A stretch of DNA of 64,000 bases from Guillardia theta CCMP2712 (GCF_000315625.1 NW_005434589.1:214865-278864); one strand, 5' to 3'; shown: positions 45,624 through 55,958, counted from the first letter of the stretch. Numbers and translations: made by a program. Notes: generated by a model not told the origin, from the letters alone.

Positions 45624-48377
45624 AATGCCTTCATTGACTGCAAGGTTGACTTGCCACAGGGGATGACTATCAGAGAGATAGAATCTTTCTGGCCGTCCAA
45701 GTTTGGGTGAGTACAACAAGTTACACCCAATTCAGTACGTGAGTTTGATACTAATCCAGGATCAACCTTCCGACTGAAGATTGTGGATTTCGGGTCTTCT
45801 TCATCTCTGCATGCCTTGTTGCCAAGGCAGTGACTTTCTCTTGATGCAGAGCGCATTAGATCTCTTCAGAGGTTTGCAGGTAGTATCAAATTGCGAAAGG
45901 TACCACAGGCTCTTCTTATGCTGTGGCAGGGTTTCGTTGTCAGGGTTTCGTCTTACGGGAAGGAAAACGTCGTCACCGTAGATCCAAATTATGCCTCCAA
46001 AGTACCACAGGCTAGAGTCTCTGCTGGTATCACTACTCCGCAAAGCCAAGTCGTCAATGCCCCACTGAGCAGAGGGCTAGCCGTTGAGCAGAGGGCAGCC
46101 ACGAATGCTCCGAGCATTCCTGTGAAGAAGCTGGAACAGCCGAAGAGTACTGGTCACAATGCTGTGGTGGCGAGCAAGATGCAAGTAAATTCTCAGATTC
46201 AACAAAGTCAAAGCGTCACACGAGAAGCTCACATCCAGCAGTCTGCAGCCGTTGCACGGGGGTCTTCGAATCTTCCGCATGTCGTTCCAACGTTGCCGCA
46301 CTCAACTTCGAACAAACCAGCAGAACAGGCTCAACAAGCTGAACGGTGGTCGAGTCAACAGGTCAACCGGACAGATTGTATATGTTATGAATCATTCATT
46401 TTCTTTGTATCTGTCATTGTATGAATTTTCCTTGATCACCTTTGATTGACACTATAGCTACGAATTTCTTTGTGAACAGATGAGATTATTTCATCTTTGG
46501 TGAAATTTTGCTCCATGCGCAGGTCTTGTCGTGGCTGCGTAGCACTTTGAATAAAGCTGGAGTTCAAGAGAAGGCAATTGATCTCTATACCAAGAAGTTT
46601 CAGCTGCATGGCAAGTTGTTGAATCGATTTACACCCATGCTCATTTGATGGATACAGAGATCCAAGGAAGCCATTTAAAGCTTCTTGATAACCAGCGCCT
46701 GAGGTTTATGTCGAGAATGTAAAGGTCTATTCTAAACAAGCAACACAGAGAAGATCTTGGTATCGCCATCCTTGGTCATCGATTAGCAATTTTGGAGGTA
46801 GGACCGACTTTTGAGATTCAAATGTCCCTTGGTTAAGACAACTTATACATGTTCTGTGACAGGCGTGCCATCATCTCTTTCCACAAGTATGTCAAAGCGC
46901 CTCTGCAACTCAATTTTTCAATGCGACCACCCTCGTGTAACATGGAACCTTCCGTAGGCGAAAATCATGCAGGCATCGTCAGTTGGCGTCACGAAGAATG
47001 ATCCTAGTAATTTGAAATCAGCGAGTCGCCTCATGAAACTGATGAGTTCTCGCGTTCTTCTCCTCAGTCATAATGGAGCTCTTTAAACTTCATCAGACAA
47101 ACCTAAATGCTATCTCAAAGTTGCAAACTGACCTCCAAGCAGCTGAGAGACGATTAGCAGAGATGGTGAGGCGACGAGGATAGCCATTTTTCTCGTGTTC
47201 ATCTTTGATTTACTTCGTTGTCTTCCAGGCACGGGACTCGAATACCGCTTCAAAATCCTCATCGCAAAGTGTTCTTCCAGCTGGCACAACCAATACTGTG
47301 AAGAGTGCCGGAGAGAGAAAGATTATTTCCAGCAAGGCAATCGCGAAGACAGCAGGGCAAACGGAAGCAGCACCCGCTACTCAACAACATGCATCTGCGC
47401 CACAAGTTCAGTTGTCAACATTTCCACAAGATGCCAACAGAATGACGCACTTCGTCTCATTGCCGATTGTAAATCCAAGCATCTTGCAGAATGTTGCCAG
47501 AATCCAACAGTCGCTGATGAAGTCACACCCAATCTTACGAAGTGGAATGATCGACATCACCAAATTGCACATCTCTCTTGCTGTGTTCCGATGTGACAAC
47601 GATGATGCTCTTTCTAGAGTCCGCAAGGCTCTGCAAGCAAGAGCCCAAGATATCATCGAGTGTGTGAAGAATCGAGAGGGTTCAAACGTCTCTTCTCTTA
47701 AGGTTGCAGGTCTTTCAATGTTCGGGAACCAAGTCCTCTGGTTGAAGATTTCAGATCACGAATTCTTGCAGAGGATTTCATCTATTGTTTTGGAGGCGGT
47801 GAAGAGCGCTGGTAATGGAGTGAAGCTTGCCTCTACCAGCGGGGACAATCAATTCCATCTGACCATCTGGAAGCTCAGCAAGATGAAAGACCTGAAAGTG
47901 GTGCGCAGGACGTTGATGCAAATTTCCAACACCCTGGTCTACAATCAGTGGGCTAATCGGGGCTTTGGTGAAGAGAAACTCGCAGCGATTCACTTGTGCG
48001 CCATGTCAGGAGGAGGGAGGACTGGGCAGGGACGTCTATACAAAGTAGAGAGCTTCATTAAGCTCGCTGCTTCCTCCTCGTGCCTACCTTCAGTCGTCTC
48101 CTGGAATTGCAATTACTCAAGAGACTACCAGAAGGCCTCGGAAGACGAAGCAAGATACCAGCTTTCGGTAAGCTCTCAGCGTGGTAAACCTAGCTGGACC
48201 TCCATGCCTTCAGTCGTCTCCTGGTTTCCTCAGACTAGAAAGGGCAAACGGCCTCCTCCTCCTTCCAACTCTAGCAATCAGAAGATCGAGCGGAGGTATG
48301 GCGCCTGGAGCAGCATGCCGTCTGTGGTCTCGTGGTTCTCTACGGGAGGGAGCAAGAGTCCAGCTAAGAAACGATGA
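45624..48377 (+). CDS. LOTUS/OST-HTH, SAM, coiled-coil and 2H-phosphoesterase protein
   Basis: Four parts are visible. (1) A LOTUS/OST-HTH-like fold: DLPQGMTIREIESFWPSKFG, NLPTEDCGFRSALDLFRGLQ, then VVRVSSYGKENVVTV (about 45640-45975). (2) A Gln/Ser-rich linker, then a SAM domain from 46523: VLSWLRSTLNKAGVQEKAID, LYTKKF, LKLLDNQRLREDLGI and LGHRLAILE, over three exons, the first intron being GC..AG (46611-46657). (3) A short coiled coil (LQTDLQAAERRLAEM). (4) An AKAP7/ASCC1-type 2H phosphoesterase with both HxS/T motifs, LHISLAVF (47565) and FHLTIWKLS (47850). The tail has three PSVVSW motifs and ends in basic residues at the TGA. LOTUS domains bind RNA or RNP helicases; 2H enzymes cut or modify RNA ends, so an RNA-processing role is inferred. 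The start is uncertain; 45663 is the first in-frame ATG, but an upstream exon is possible. Confidence 0.75.
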
Positions 48378-48749
48378 GTTTACCCAAGTCTGCTGGAGAT
48401 TGCAGCAACCGGAGAAGCGGAGGGAATGAGAAGAAGAGGAGACAGCCAAAGGGTCAAGCAAACGGCTGAGAGGTCAACGAGGACACGTGCTGGAGGTTCA
48501 GTTCCTGCACGCTACTGAACGAGTCTCTGTAATATCTGAACCCAAGCCTCTACAGCTGGCGCTTGCTGTACTGGCTTAACTTTATGTATTCACCACCTAT
48601 CGCGGAGCTTCGCGTGTTTATCCTTGAAAAATCTACTTACAAGTTGCTTGCGCGGCTGTTCAATGCGATCATCACAGCATGTGCAATCACATTCGCACCC
48701 ATCAGCATCGAACAACTGTCCTTCTCCATCCCTTTGCTCGCCTTCCTCC
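48378..48749. other. Short spacer between tail-to-tail genes in block B
   Basis: Nearly identical to 37525-37896 in block A. It holds the 3' flanks of the phosphoesterase gene and of the 2OG oxygenase gene. Nothing further was recognised. Confidence 0.4.
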
Positions 48750-49193
48750 TCACGATACAAAGTTGAACCATCCCGTCACTATCCGCTTCTCCTGGGACGG
48801 GGACGGGACCCCACGGTGTGTGAAGGTCCAGTCCGCTGGCCACACGAGCGTGAGCCCCTTCTTGGGCTGCACGGTGACCTTCTGGTGGTAGAACTCCGTC
48901 CCTCCTGCATCGTCCACCTCATTCAGGTACGTCATGAACACCAAATGGCGCGAGCCTTCTGGCTGCCCCCCGCCGGTCCGCTCTGTATGAAAGGTCTTGT
49001 ACCCTCCTCCAGGAGGATAATACTGAAAGTTGGAGCGGGAGACTTGGGTGTTTCTACCGCTCAGTTATAGTGGAATGCGGGTTGGTCTGTAGGGACCGCC
49101 AGGGAGAGGTAGGTGACGACCACCCCTCCCTCCTCTACCCACTGCTGGAAGACGCGGGCACTCGTAAGCACGGGCACGCGAAATGCTCTGCTC
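48750..49193 (-). CDS. 2OG-Fe(II) oxygenase-like protein, C-terminal part (block B copy, cut by the gap)
   Basis: The C-terminal exon is the same as in block A (37897-38220), with the FHTER iron pair, GGTEFYH, WPADW and THRG, and no change that I can see in its coding part. Upstream, the segment ends at the 100-N gap. In the last 45 bases before the gap five single bases are missing relative to block A, each from a doubled base. That looks like poor sequence at a contig end rather than mutation. No oxygenase N-terminus was found on the other side of the gap. Confidence 0.65.
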
Positions 49194-49293
49194 NNNNNNN
49201 NNNNNNNNNNNNNNNNNNNNNNNNNNNNNNNNNNNNNNNNNNNNNNNNNNNNNNNNNNNNNNNNNNNNNNNNNNNNNNNNNNNNNNNNNNNNN
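49194..49293. other. Assembly gap (100 N)
   Basis: A run of exactly 100 N. It separates near-perfect block B sequence from a GC-rich island unlike the corresponding block A coding sequence, so the true gap size is unknown. Confidence 0.99.
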
Positions 49294-49880
49294 CCGGGCC
49301 CCCAGGCTCCGAACCGTGACGGTGACCGGCACTGCGGCACACCGGCCGACGGTGCCGCTGTGCGGCTGCCTGGACTCAGCCAGGGACTCAGCCGAGCGTG
49401 ACTGACTGAGGGGACGGTGCCGCAGTGCGGCCCGCACCGTCACGTGCGACGATCATCCGGATCCGATACCCACGGTCCGACCGACGTGCACTGGGCATCA
49501 CGGCGGCGGGCCTGCTCCTGCCAGGATCATCGGATTCTACCGTTATGGAACAGTACGGTCGGAGGCCGGCTTCCAGCCTGGCACTGCGGCAGCTTCCAGC
49601 GCCGCTGCCCGATTGCAACCTACAAGGATACGTACGCAAACCGTCACTCCCTGCCTTGCCTGGCCCCGCTTGGCACTGACATATTCCAACACAAGGCTCG
49701 GAACAGAGCACCTTCTGACGGTAGGAACTGCGCAGTGGGTCACCGTCAGGATTTCAACAGCATCTTCGCTTTGTGTTGCGGCTCACGGTGACCTCATAGG
49801 TGATCTGCAGGTACCCGTGACCCTCCAAACGGCAGTGAGGCCGCGAGCTCAGGGAATGAACGGTACTAAGTGTCACGGCC
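49294..49880. repeat. GC-rich palindromic island 9
   Basis: About 590 bp with CCGTGACGGTGACCGGCACT, GGACTCAGCCAGGGACTCAG and GTGACTGACTGAGG words, becoming less extreme after about 49600. It resembles island 6 of block A in position but only weakly in sequence. Confidence 0.5.
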
Positions 49881-50010
49881 CCTCAAGTGTCTTTTTCCAG
49901 TTTATTACAACCTTTGAAATCAAACATGTGAAACATTGTTTGCAAACAAATCATAGATAAATATTCATGCAATTCACACAAAGCCGATGCCACGGTCAAT
50001 AAAAATAGTC

Positions 50011-51807
50011 TTAACCGTGATAACCACTGAAGAATCCGTTGCCTGCCACGGGCGATGGAGCAGCGGCGATGGCCCAGTAGAGCAGACCAGTCACAATGCC
50101 GGCACATGGGCAAGTGAGAAGCCATCCACCGAAGATGACACCGACGAGCTTCCAGTTGACAGCTCCGACGTCTCCGTTGCAAAGTCCGACAGCAGTGGTG
50201 GCACCGGAGATGCAGTGAGTGGTGGAGACAGGAACTCCGAGACGAGAGAAGGTCATCACAGTGAACATAGCTCCCAGCTCGATACAGAAGCCGCGGGAAG
50301 GAGACTGAAGGGTCAGGCGGTTGCCAAGAGCGTCCATGATGTAGTAGCCCATAGTCAACAAACCGACGTCGAGCGCGAGACCTCCGTAGACCAGAAGCCA
50401 CATGGGGACATCCGCCTTGCTTGATACCGTGCCGGTGCTGTAGACCATCCAGACAGTAGCGAAGGGAGCGACAGCGTTAGCCATGTCGTTGGCGCCGTGG
50501 GAGATGGAGAAGAAGCAGCAGGTGGTGAGCTGAAGCATCTTGAACATCTCCTCGGTCTTGGAGTAAGCCTGGAAGGCCTTGGCGTGCATGGCAGCATCCT
50601 CCTCCTTGAGGCCTCCGATGTCCATGAAGAATCCAGGGAAGATGCACTTCAAGATGTTGAAGGGTTCCTTCTCGCCTTCCTCTTCTAAGCTGTCCCCAGC
50701 CTTGCCGAATGCGCTGCCGGAGATGGCGCCTTCAGGATATGCGGAGTTGTAACCCTCCTGGTACACGACCGAAGTCTGAGGGACATTGACAGGATCGTTC
50801 ATTTCGATGTCCTTGTTGGCTTGTGTGGGGGCCTCTTCGACGTATCCCATTGAACCAACAGGGATTGTGTGAATGTAGAACATGGTGTACCATGGCAGGT
50901 TCTCGTTGTCCACAATAGCACGACGAGTCCATGGCACGCAAAAAATGTAACCGACGATGCCAAAGAAGATAGCAATTCCAAACGTGACGGGCACAGTAAC
51001 TTTGTAAGGTGTCTTCTTCAATGCAGGGATTCCCTTCATGACCATGAAGCCGGCCACGACGCCAAAGGCGAAGAAGAAGTAGACGGGAAGGAGCGCAATG
51101 CCGCGCCTGACGGCGACATCGTCGGGATGCTTGAGCACGAGGAACTTGGTGCTGAGGTAGAAGATCGCAGCCAACACTCCAGAGAGGATGGGTGAAATGA
51201 ACCAGGATGCAACAACTCCACCAAACCCTCCGTCATAGCCCCAGTTCACTCCAGAAGCACCCCAGGTTGCAATACCGATACCAAGGATGGCGCCAACAAC
51301 CGAGTGAGTAGTCGAGACAGGCATAGACAGCGTGGTGGCGATGAACACCCATCCACCAGAGCCAAGGTTGACGCAGCTCATGCCCAGAGCAAGGACGTAA
51401 GGATCATGCTTGAACCAGTCCACCTTGACCATCTTCTTGCGCACAGCATCGGTCACAGTGCTGCCCAGAGCAATCACACCAACAAGCTCGCAAACGCACG
51501 CGATCGAGACAGCTGTCCTGAAGGAGATGGTCCTAGCTCCAACAGCGTTAGCGAAGGCGTTGGCAACGTCGTTGGCTCCGATGGTGAAGGCGTCAAGGAA
51601 AGCCCAGAAGAAGGCCCAGGTGATGAGACCCTTGTACAGGTAGGGGATGCCGATCTCGGGACTGTCGACCATGGTGGCAGCACATGCTGATACGGAGAGA
51701 AACAGCACCACGTAAGGCAGGAAACCACGTGCGGTGGTGAGGGACCTAGAAAGCAGGATCAGGATCGAAGGTCTTGGGGGAGAACAATACCTCTTGGACA
51801 TGGTCAT
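50011..51807 (-). CDS. PiT/PHO4-family phosphate transporter, copy 3 (block B)
   Basis: Same architecture as copy 2: exon 1 at 51807-51791, a 45-nt in-frame intron at 51790-51746, and exon 2 at 51745-50011, giving 583 residues. Both signatures are intact (GANDVANAFANAVGARTIS and HGANDMANAVAPFATVW). The central cytoplasmic-type loop is different from that of copies 1 and 2: EEAPTQANKDIEMNDPVNVP, then QTSVVYQEGYNSAYPEG and GDSLEEEGEKEPF, which is acidic and lacks the Met/Gln/Asn block. The helix just before the loop (FGIAIFFGIVGYIFC) agrees with copy 1 rather than copy 2. The flanks match copy 2 closely for hundreds of bases on the 5' side. Confidence 0.93.
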   Translation of the reverse strand: MTMSKRYCSPPRPSILILLSRSLTTARGFLPYVVLFLSVSACAATMVDSPEIGIPYLYKGLITWAFFWAFLDAFTIGANDVANAFANAVGARTISFRTAVSIACVCELVGVIALGSTVTDAVRKKMVKVDWFKHDPYVLALGMSCVNLGSGGWVFIATTLSMPVSTTHSVVGAILGIGIATWGASGVNWGYDGGFGGVVASWFISPILSGVLAAIFYLSTKFLVLKHPDDVAVRRGIALLPVYFFFAFGVVAGFMVMKGIPALKKTPYKVTVPVTFGIAIFFGIVGYIFCVPWTRRAIVDNENLPWYTMFYIHTIPVGSMGYVEEAPTQANKDIEMNDPVNVPQTSVVYQEGYNSAYPEGAISGSAFGKAGDSLEEEGEKEPFNILKCIFPGFFMDIGGLKEEDAAMHAKAFQAYSKTEEMFKMLQLTTCCFFSISHGANDMANAVAPFATVWMVYSTGTVSSKADVPMWLLVYGGLALDVGLLTMGYYIMDALGNRLTLQSPSRGFCIELGAMFTVMTFSRLGVPVSTTHCISGATTAVGLCNGDVGAVNWKLVGVIFGGWLLTCPCAGIVTGLLYWAIAAAPSPVAGNGFFSGYHG

Positions 51808-52329
51808 TGCGACGAATGGAAGGCTCGAGTCTGTCAGCTGCAAGAGCAGGAAGGGGATCAACGAACGCGGAAGCTCACTGAGATGAGTAGAGCACGGAGG
51901 AAGAGTCACGCGTGGGCAGGGGAGGCGAAGTGGACCAGAGGAGGTTTCACGTAACCTTCACATCAGAGAAGCAAGGAGGCACCCCCTACCCCCTCCATAC
52001 CATCACCCCCACCCTATATTTCCTGCCACCTGCATCTCGAGTACCCACTTTGTATACTGCAATGTTATGGAAAAGGACAGGGTACAATGGACACACTGCG
52101 GTCGGGAGTAGCGAAACGTCAGGTCAGGGGGTAGTTCTACGTCTGCATTAGGGATCGACGAGAAGGCATCTTTTCGAAATCTACGCCTCTTGGTAGGGGT
52201 GTAGACTACCCCTGACTGAGGAGTCCTACATTGGGATATGGGGGTCTTCCGAGGGCTTTTGAGGGTAGGGTGGTCCTCTGTGGAGCCGTAGATGAATGAC
52301 TAGAAAAAAAGATTGCAACCAGAGTTCAC
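51808..52329. other. 5' flank of transporter copy 3
   Basis: Shared with the copy 2 flank up to about 52250, apart from a short replacement near 52208-52240 that contains CTGACTGAGGAGTCC, in the vocabulary of the GC-rich islands. No gene. Confidence 0.4.
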
Positions 52330-53075
52330 TGATGCTGCCCGACAGGATGGGGTGGGGTAGTACCGTACCAGCAGATGAGGGGTCATTGTAAGGGCGGCAG
52401 TACCGGCGGTCTACTAGGCTAGTATGCCATGATGCCCGGTACGGTACCGTACTGACTGTTTTTTGTTTTTAGCGGGACCTCCGGGCCCTCACCGGGCGAA
52501 GAGTGACTGTTTTTTTTTAGCGCTGCGGCTCCCTGGGTAGTACTACCGTACTGTATACTGATCGACGAGGTGTAGGCTCCCGGGCCCGCCGGTCCGAGTC
52601 ACATGGCACCGGCACCGACGCCGGGTGCGTGGCCGCGGGCGGCCGCGCCGGCAGTCGCCGCCGACGCCGGGTCCCGGAGAGGCCGGCCGGGCGCGAAACC
52701 GTTTGGAGCCTGGCCGGCCGCTGCCGCGGCGGATCGGACTCACTGTGGCAGGGCCGGGCGGCGGCCCGATGTCGGACGGTCGGACGGTCCGCTAACCAGT
52801 ACGGTGTGTCCCGAGTCCACAAATTCGAACCGTCCGGGGAGCGGCAGTGATTTCCAACTGTGGCCGCCGGCCCCGCTGGACGCCGGTGCGGCGAGTAGCC
52901 TAGTATCGGACGGCGCCGCCGGGCCCGGCCCCCGGCCCGGGCCGGCGCAATGGTCACTCACAGGCCGGGCTGACGGGGCCGCTCAGCGGCCAGGCCCAAC
53001 CGTTGCGGCGGCGGCGGAATGTAACCGTCCGTCTGAACACGTTTCACGTGCAGGACGGGACTGGTTGAAGGGCGA
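52330..53075. repeat. GC-rich palindromic island 10 (largest)
   Basis: About 745 bp, the longest island. It is dense in GGCC, CCGG, CGGCCGG and GTAC (GGTACGGTACCGTACTGACT near 52438) with GGACGGTCGGACGGTCCG. Two short T-rich interruptions occur near 52460 and 52510. No coding frame with any motif was seen. Confidence 0.6.
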
Positions 53076-54037
53076 CGTACCCCGCGGGGGGTAAAGCGAG
53101 CAGATGGTGAGGAGAAGGCCTCGCTCGAGTTGCTTCAAGACTTCCTTGTACACACATGGTCTGCCTTGTCGTTCGCTCTGTCAGCTGTTGACGTGCTAGT
53201 TATATGTGGATCTGCCAATGTTGCATGCAACCAGCCCTCCTCTGCTCTACTCCACGACCTATCGCCTTGCGTTGTTGTTTGATCCCCCGCAACCATCCTC
53301 GACCAGTGCGAATTACCCATTCTTTGCCGCATCAACAAGAAGCTGAAGAATCATGCAAGTGAGGACTCAAGGACTTGTGATGCAACGAATCAAAGAAAGG
53401 GTCCAGACAACGCTGGGATATCTTCCTCCCGATCCTTAAGGCTGCTCTCATGGTCGTCCCTCCGGGGAAGGACCAGCTGCGCCTTTGGCATGCACATTGA
53501 GAGCATACGAGTCATAGTCGGGAAACATTCTGTGTTTGCTCTCCTTAAGTTGTACTATCCTTGTCTCCGAACCTCGCTTCCTCCTAGTGTTCTCATTTCA
53601 TGACTTGATTTTTCAGGGCGCTGGGGGTCGGGGCTGGATCTTCGGCCCGTCTTCTCTATCTCTTGAGATGGTTGTAGAGTAGTATTTTCTGTCTTTTCTG
53701 TTCTTTAGCATCTTCATTACTTGTAAAAATACAAAACTTCATGTTCAAAACTTGTTACAATGAGGCAAGGCCAACCCTTCAAGAAAACCAGCTCGCAAGA
53801 AAAGACATCACGCTGTGAGGTTTCGCCTTCTGTACAATCATACATGAGATGATGATGAAAACCATGGTGGTCGAACTTACCTTGTGCTCTGCTGCGAGGT
53901 GTGTCTGTAGGCAGGATCGTATTAGAAACTCACGGACGTTGTTACAAGTTGATCACCTTGGTTGAGTTGGAGGTTGCCAAGGCATTCTTGTGAGGAAGAG
54001 GGCCATCTTTACCTGAGAAGAAGTCATGCATGCTTGC
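53076..54037. other. Spacer, possible small unrecognised exons
   Basis: Short coding-like fragments occur on the plus strand (MQVRTQGLVMQRIKERVQTT near 53353 and GRGWIFGPSSLSLEMVVE ending near 53678), but I could not join them into a gene or recognise a family. The remainder is AT-richer spacer. Confidence 0.25.
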
Positions 54038-55396
54038 TCAACAAACGCTCTCACTGTAGATAGCGTCCAAGTCGTTCAGAAGTTTCTTGTTATCCTGCGA
54101 CGCGGACATGTTCTTACTAGCTATCAGAATCTGTTTTGTTTGTCGTTCAGCACGATTTTCTCCCATCTGCCGAGGCTATACACACCTTCCTTGCCCTCTC
54201 CTGCTTGGCCTTGACCCTTGCAAACATCTCCTTCCTTAGTTGGTTGTAGTAACTGTCACCAAATGAGCTCAAAAAAACATCTCAAGCATCAATCCCTTCC
54301 CTTTCACTGACCTCTTCGCTTCTGCTTTGGCCTTCTCTCGCGCAGCTTCATCCGCCGCCCAACCAGCTCTCCTGGCCTCCTACCATCGTACATGAGGAAC
54401 AAGACCCACCTGGAGCCCAAGAAATTCTCACCTCCATAACCTTCAGAGTATTCTTCGAGAGTTTCCTGGGAGAAAGATCAACTTTGAATCAACAAGGTCC
54501 ATGTCAATGAACCGAGGGACCCGCGAAGACTTGACTTTGCTTCCCTTTGCTGCTTTCTGACTTTTTTTATCAACATTGATCATCTATCACGAAGACAATG
54601 AATTACTGCACACAAGACAATAGCCCGGAAGGTGTCACCTGTTCCTTTTCAGTCGCTTCTGCTGCTTTGATGACCTCTCTTACTTGATCGCGAACGGTTG
54701 CATCCTGCATTGAAGAAAGGTCAAATGCTTACACTACAACTCCTCTGAATTCAACATCAACCTGCCGTGCCACATGAGTGATATACTTCTTCACTGTGTT
54801 CAGTCGGTTCGCTTGCTTTGGAACCACTTTCTTGTGGTGTGCAGCATGAAGCAAAGCTTTCTTCGCCTCCTGGTGCGGCAGAAAACGATCAGAGAGAATC
54901 TAGCAAGAACCGAAAAGCATCAGCTGCATACCTCTTGCCACATCTTCCAGTTCCAGGTCGCAGGATTCTGAACACCAGATTCAGGAGAGATACAAAGCTG
55001 CATCAAAGGACCATCTTCTTGCTCGCAGCTTTGTGTACCATGACCTTCTTCGGGCTTACTGCTCATGGAGAGTGAGATGTCTTGCAAAAGTCAAAAGAAT
55101 ATCACCTTGCATGGCAGCCTTCTGCACCATCATGTCGATCTCAGAACTTGGATGTTGCTGTTGCAAAGCAACAAAGATAGCCCCGATTGCCAAGAAGGCA
55201 GCCATCGACACAACCGCCCGCAATTTCTCCATCCTCTCGTCTTTCTTATTCATTTCCTCTACCACATAATCTGACACAATAATCGTAAGATGCAAGTTGG
55301 ATTCACCCACTTAAAAATTTCAGTCGCATTGAATCGGGTCAGTTCAAATGTTTCGGAATGATATTCTTTGCCAAATCGTGCTTCAAAAAGTTCCAT
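54038..55396 (-). CDS. Predicted membrane-anchored coiled-coil protein, function unknown
   Basis: No family recognised. Reading the minus strand from the ATG at 55396: MELFEARFGKEYHSETFEL, a charged stretch EMNKKDERMEKLRAVV, a membrane helix (SMAAFLAIGAIFVAL), QQQHPSSEIDMMVQKAAMQ, then strongly helical, charged exons: HQEAKKALLHAAHHKKVVPK, ANRLNTVKKYITHVARQ, DATVRDQVREVIKAAEATEK, ARRAGWAADEAAREKAKAEA, YYNQLRKEMFARVKAKQERA, and last DNKKLLNDLDAIYSESVC to the stop at 54038-54040. Introns are short with good GT..AG ends. The pattern suggests one membrane span near the N-terminus and a long Ala/Lys/Glu-rich coiled coil. Localisation is unknown. Confidence 0.55.
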
Positions 55397-55842
55397 TATT
55401 GTCCTAGTCTAGTCATGCTACTTCTACTATTCTGCAGTGCATATTTGAAAGACAGAGTGGCAACCAACACCTTCATGCCTCCTCACAACGAGTTTTGAGA
55501 ACATTTCTCCATGGAACATCCTCCCTTTTTGTTCTGTCTGTCCGGCATTCCTTCTATCACTTCATCTAAAATTTCCTTCCACTGGGTAGTCCTTTGGAAC
55601 ATTCATCTAAAACAATCTCCCAATCATCCCGAAGAAACGCAATCGTGACTACTCCTGTTTTCACGATCACTTCTAGCCTAAAGTAACAACAATCTCTACT
55701 CAACATGTCATACTTGGTCATCTTCTTCGTCTCCACCTCAGTCTTTTATCTCATGCATGAGCATTGCACAAGCATAAGGCAAGTCAAACATTTAGCAGTC
55801 TCCTCTCTAAAGTTTTCCTCTGTCTTTCCCAATTATTTCTTC

Positions 55843-55958
55843 TTTTCTGGCTCTACACTGAAGCCTTCGCCCGCCCCCAGATTCCTTCTTCTCCCCATTC
55901 TTTTCTGGCTCTACACTGAAGCCTTCGCCCGCCCTCAGATTCCTTCTTCTCTCCATTC
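55843..55958. repeat. 58-bp tandem duplication
   Basis: Two adjacent copies, 55843-55900 and 55901-55958, both starting TTTTCTGGCTCTACACTGAA, with only a couple of C/T differences. A recent local duplication in a spacer. Confidence 0.9.

Larger units (their letters stand above)
46226..52250. repeat. Segmental duplication, block B
   Basis: Counterpart of block A (36660-41880). It keeps the full phosphoesterase gene, the C-terminal exon of the 2OG oxygenase, and phosphate transporter copy 3. A 100-N gap at 49194-49293 falls where the oxygenase gene should continue. Beyond about 52250 the two blocks diverge. Confidence 0.9.

Noticed and set aside
36660-52250. Blocks A and B as an assembly artefact (same locus entered twice)
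   Set aside because: Block A has a private deletion and insertions, and the two transporters have different central loops, so real paralogy or at least distinct haplotypes is more likely. Not excluded; read depth would settle it.
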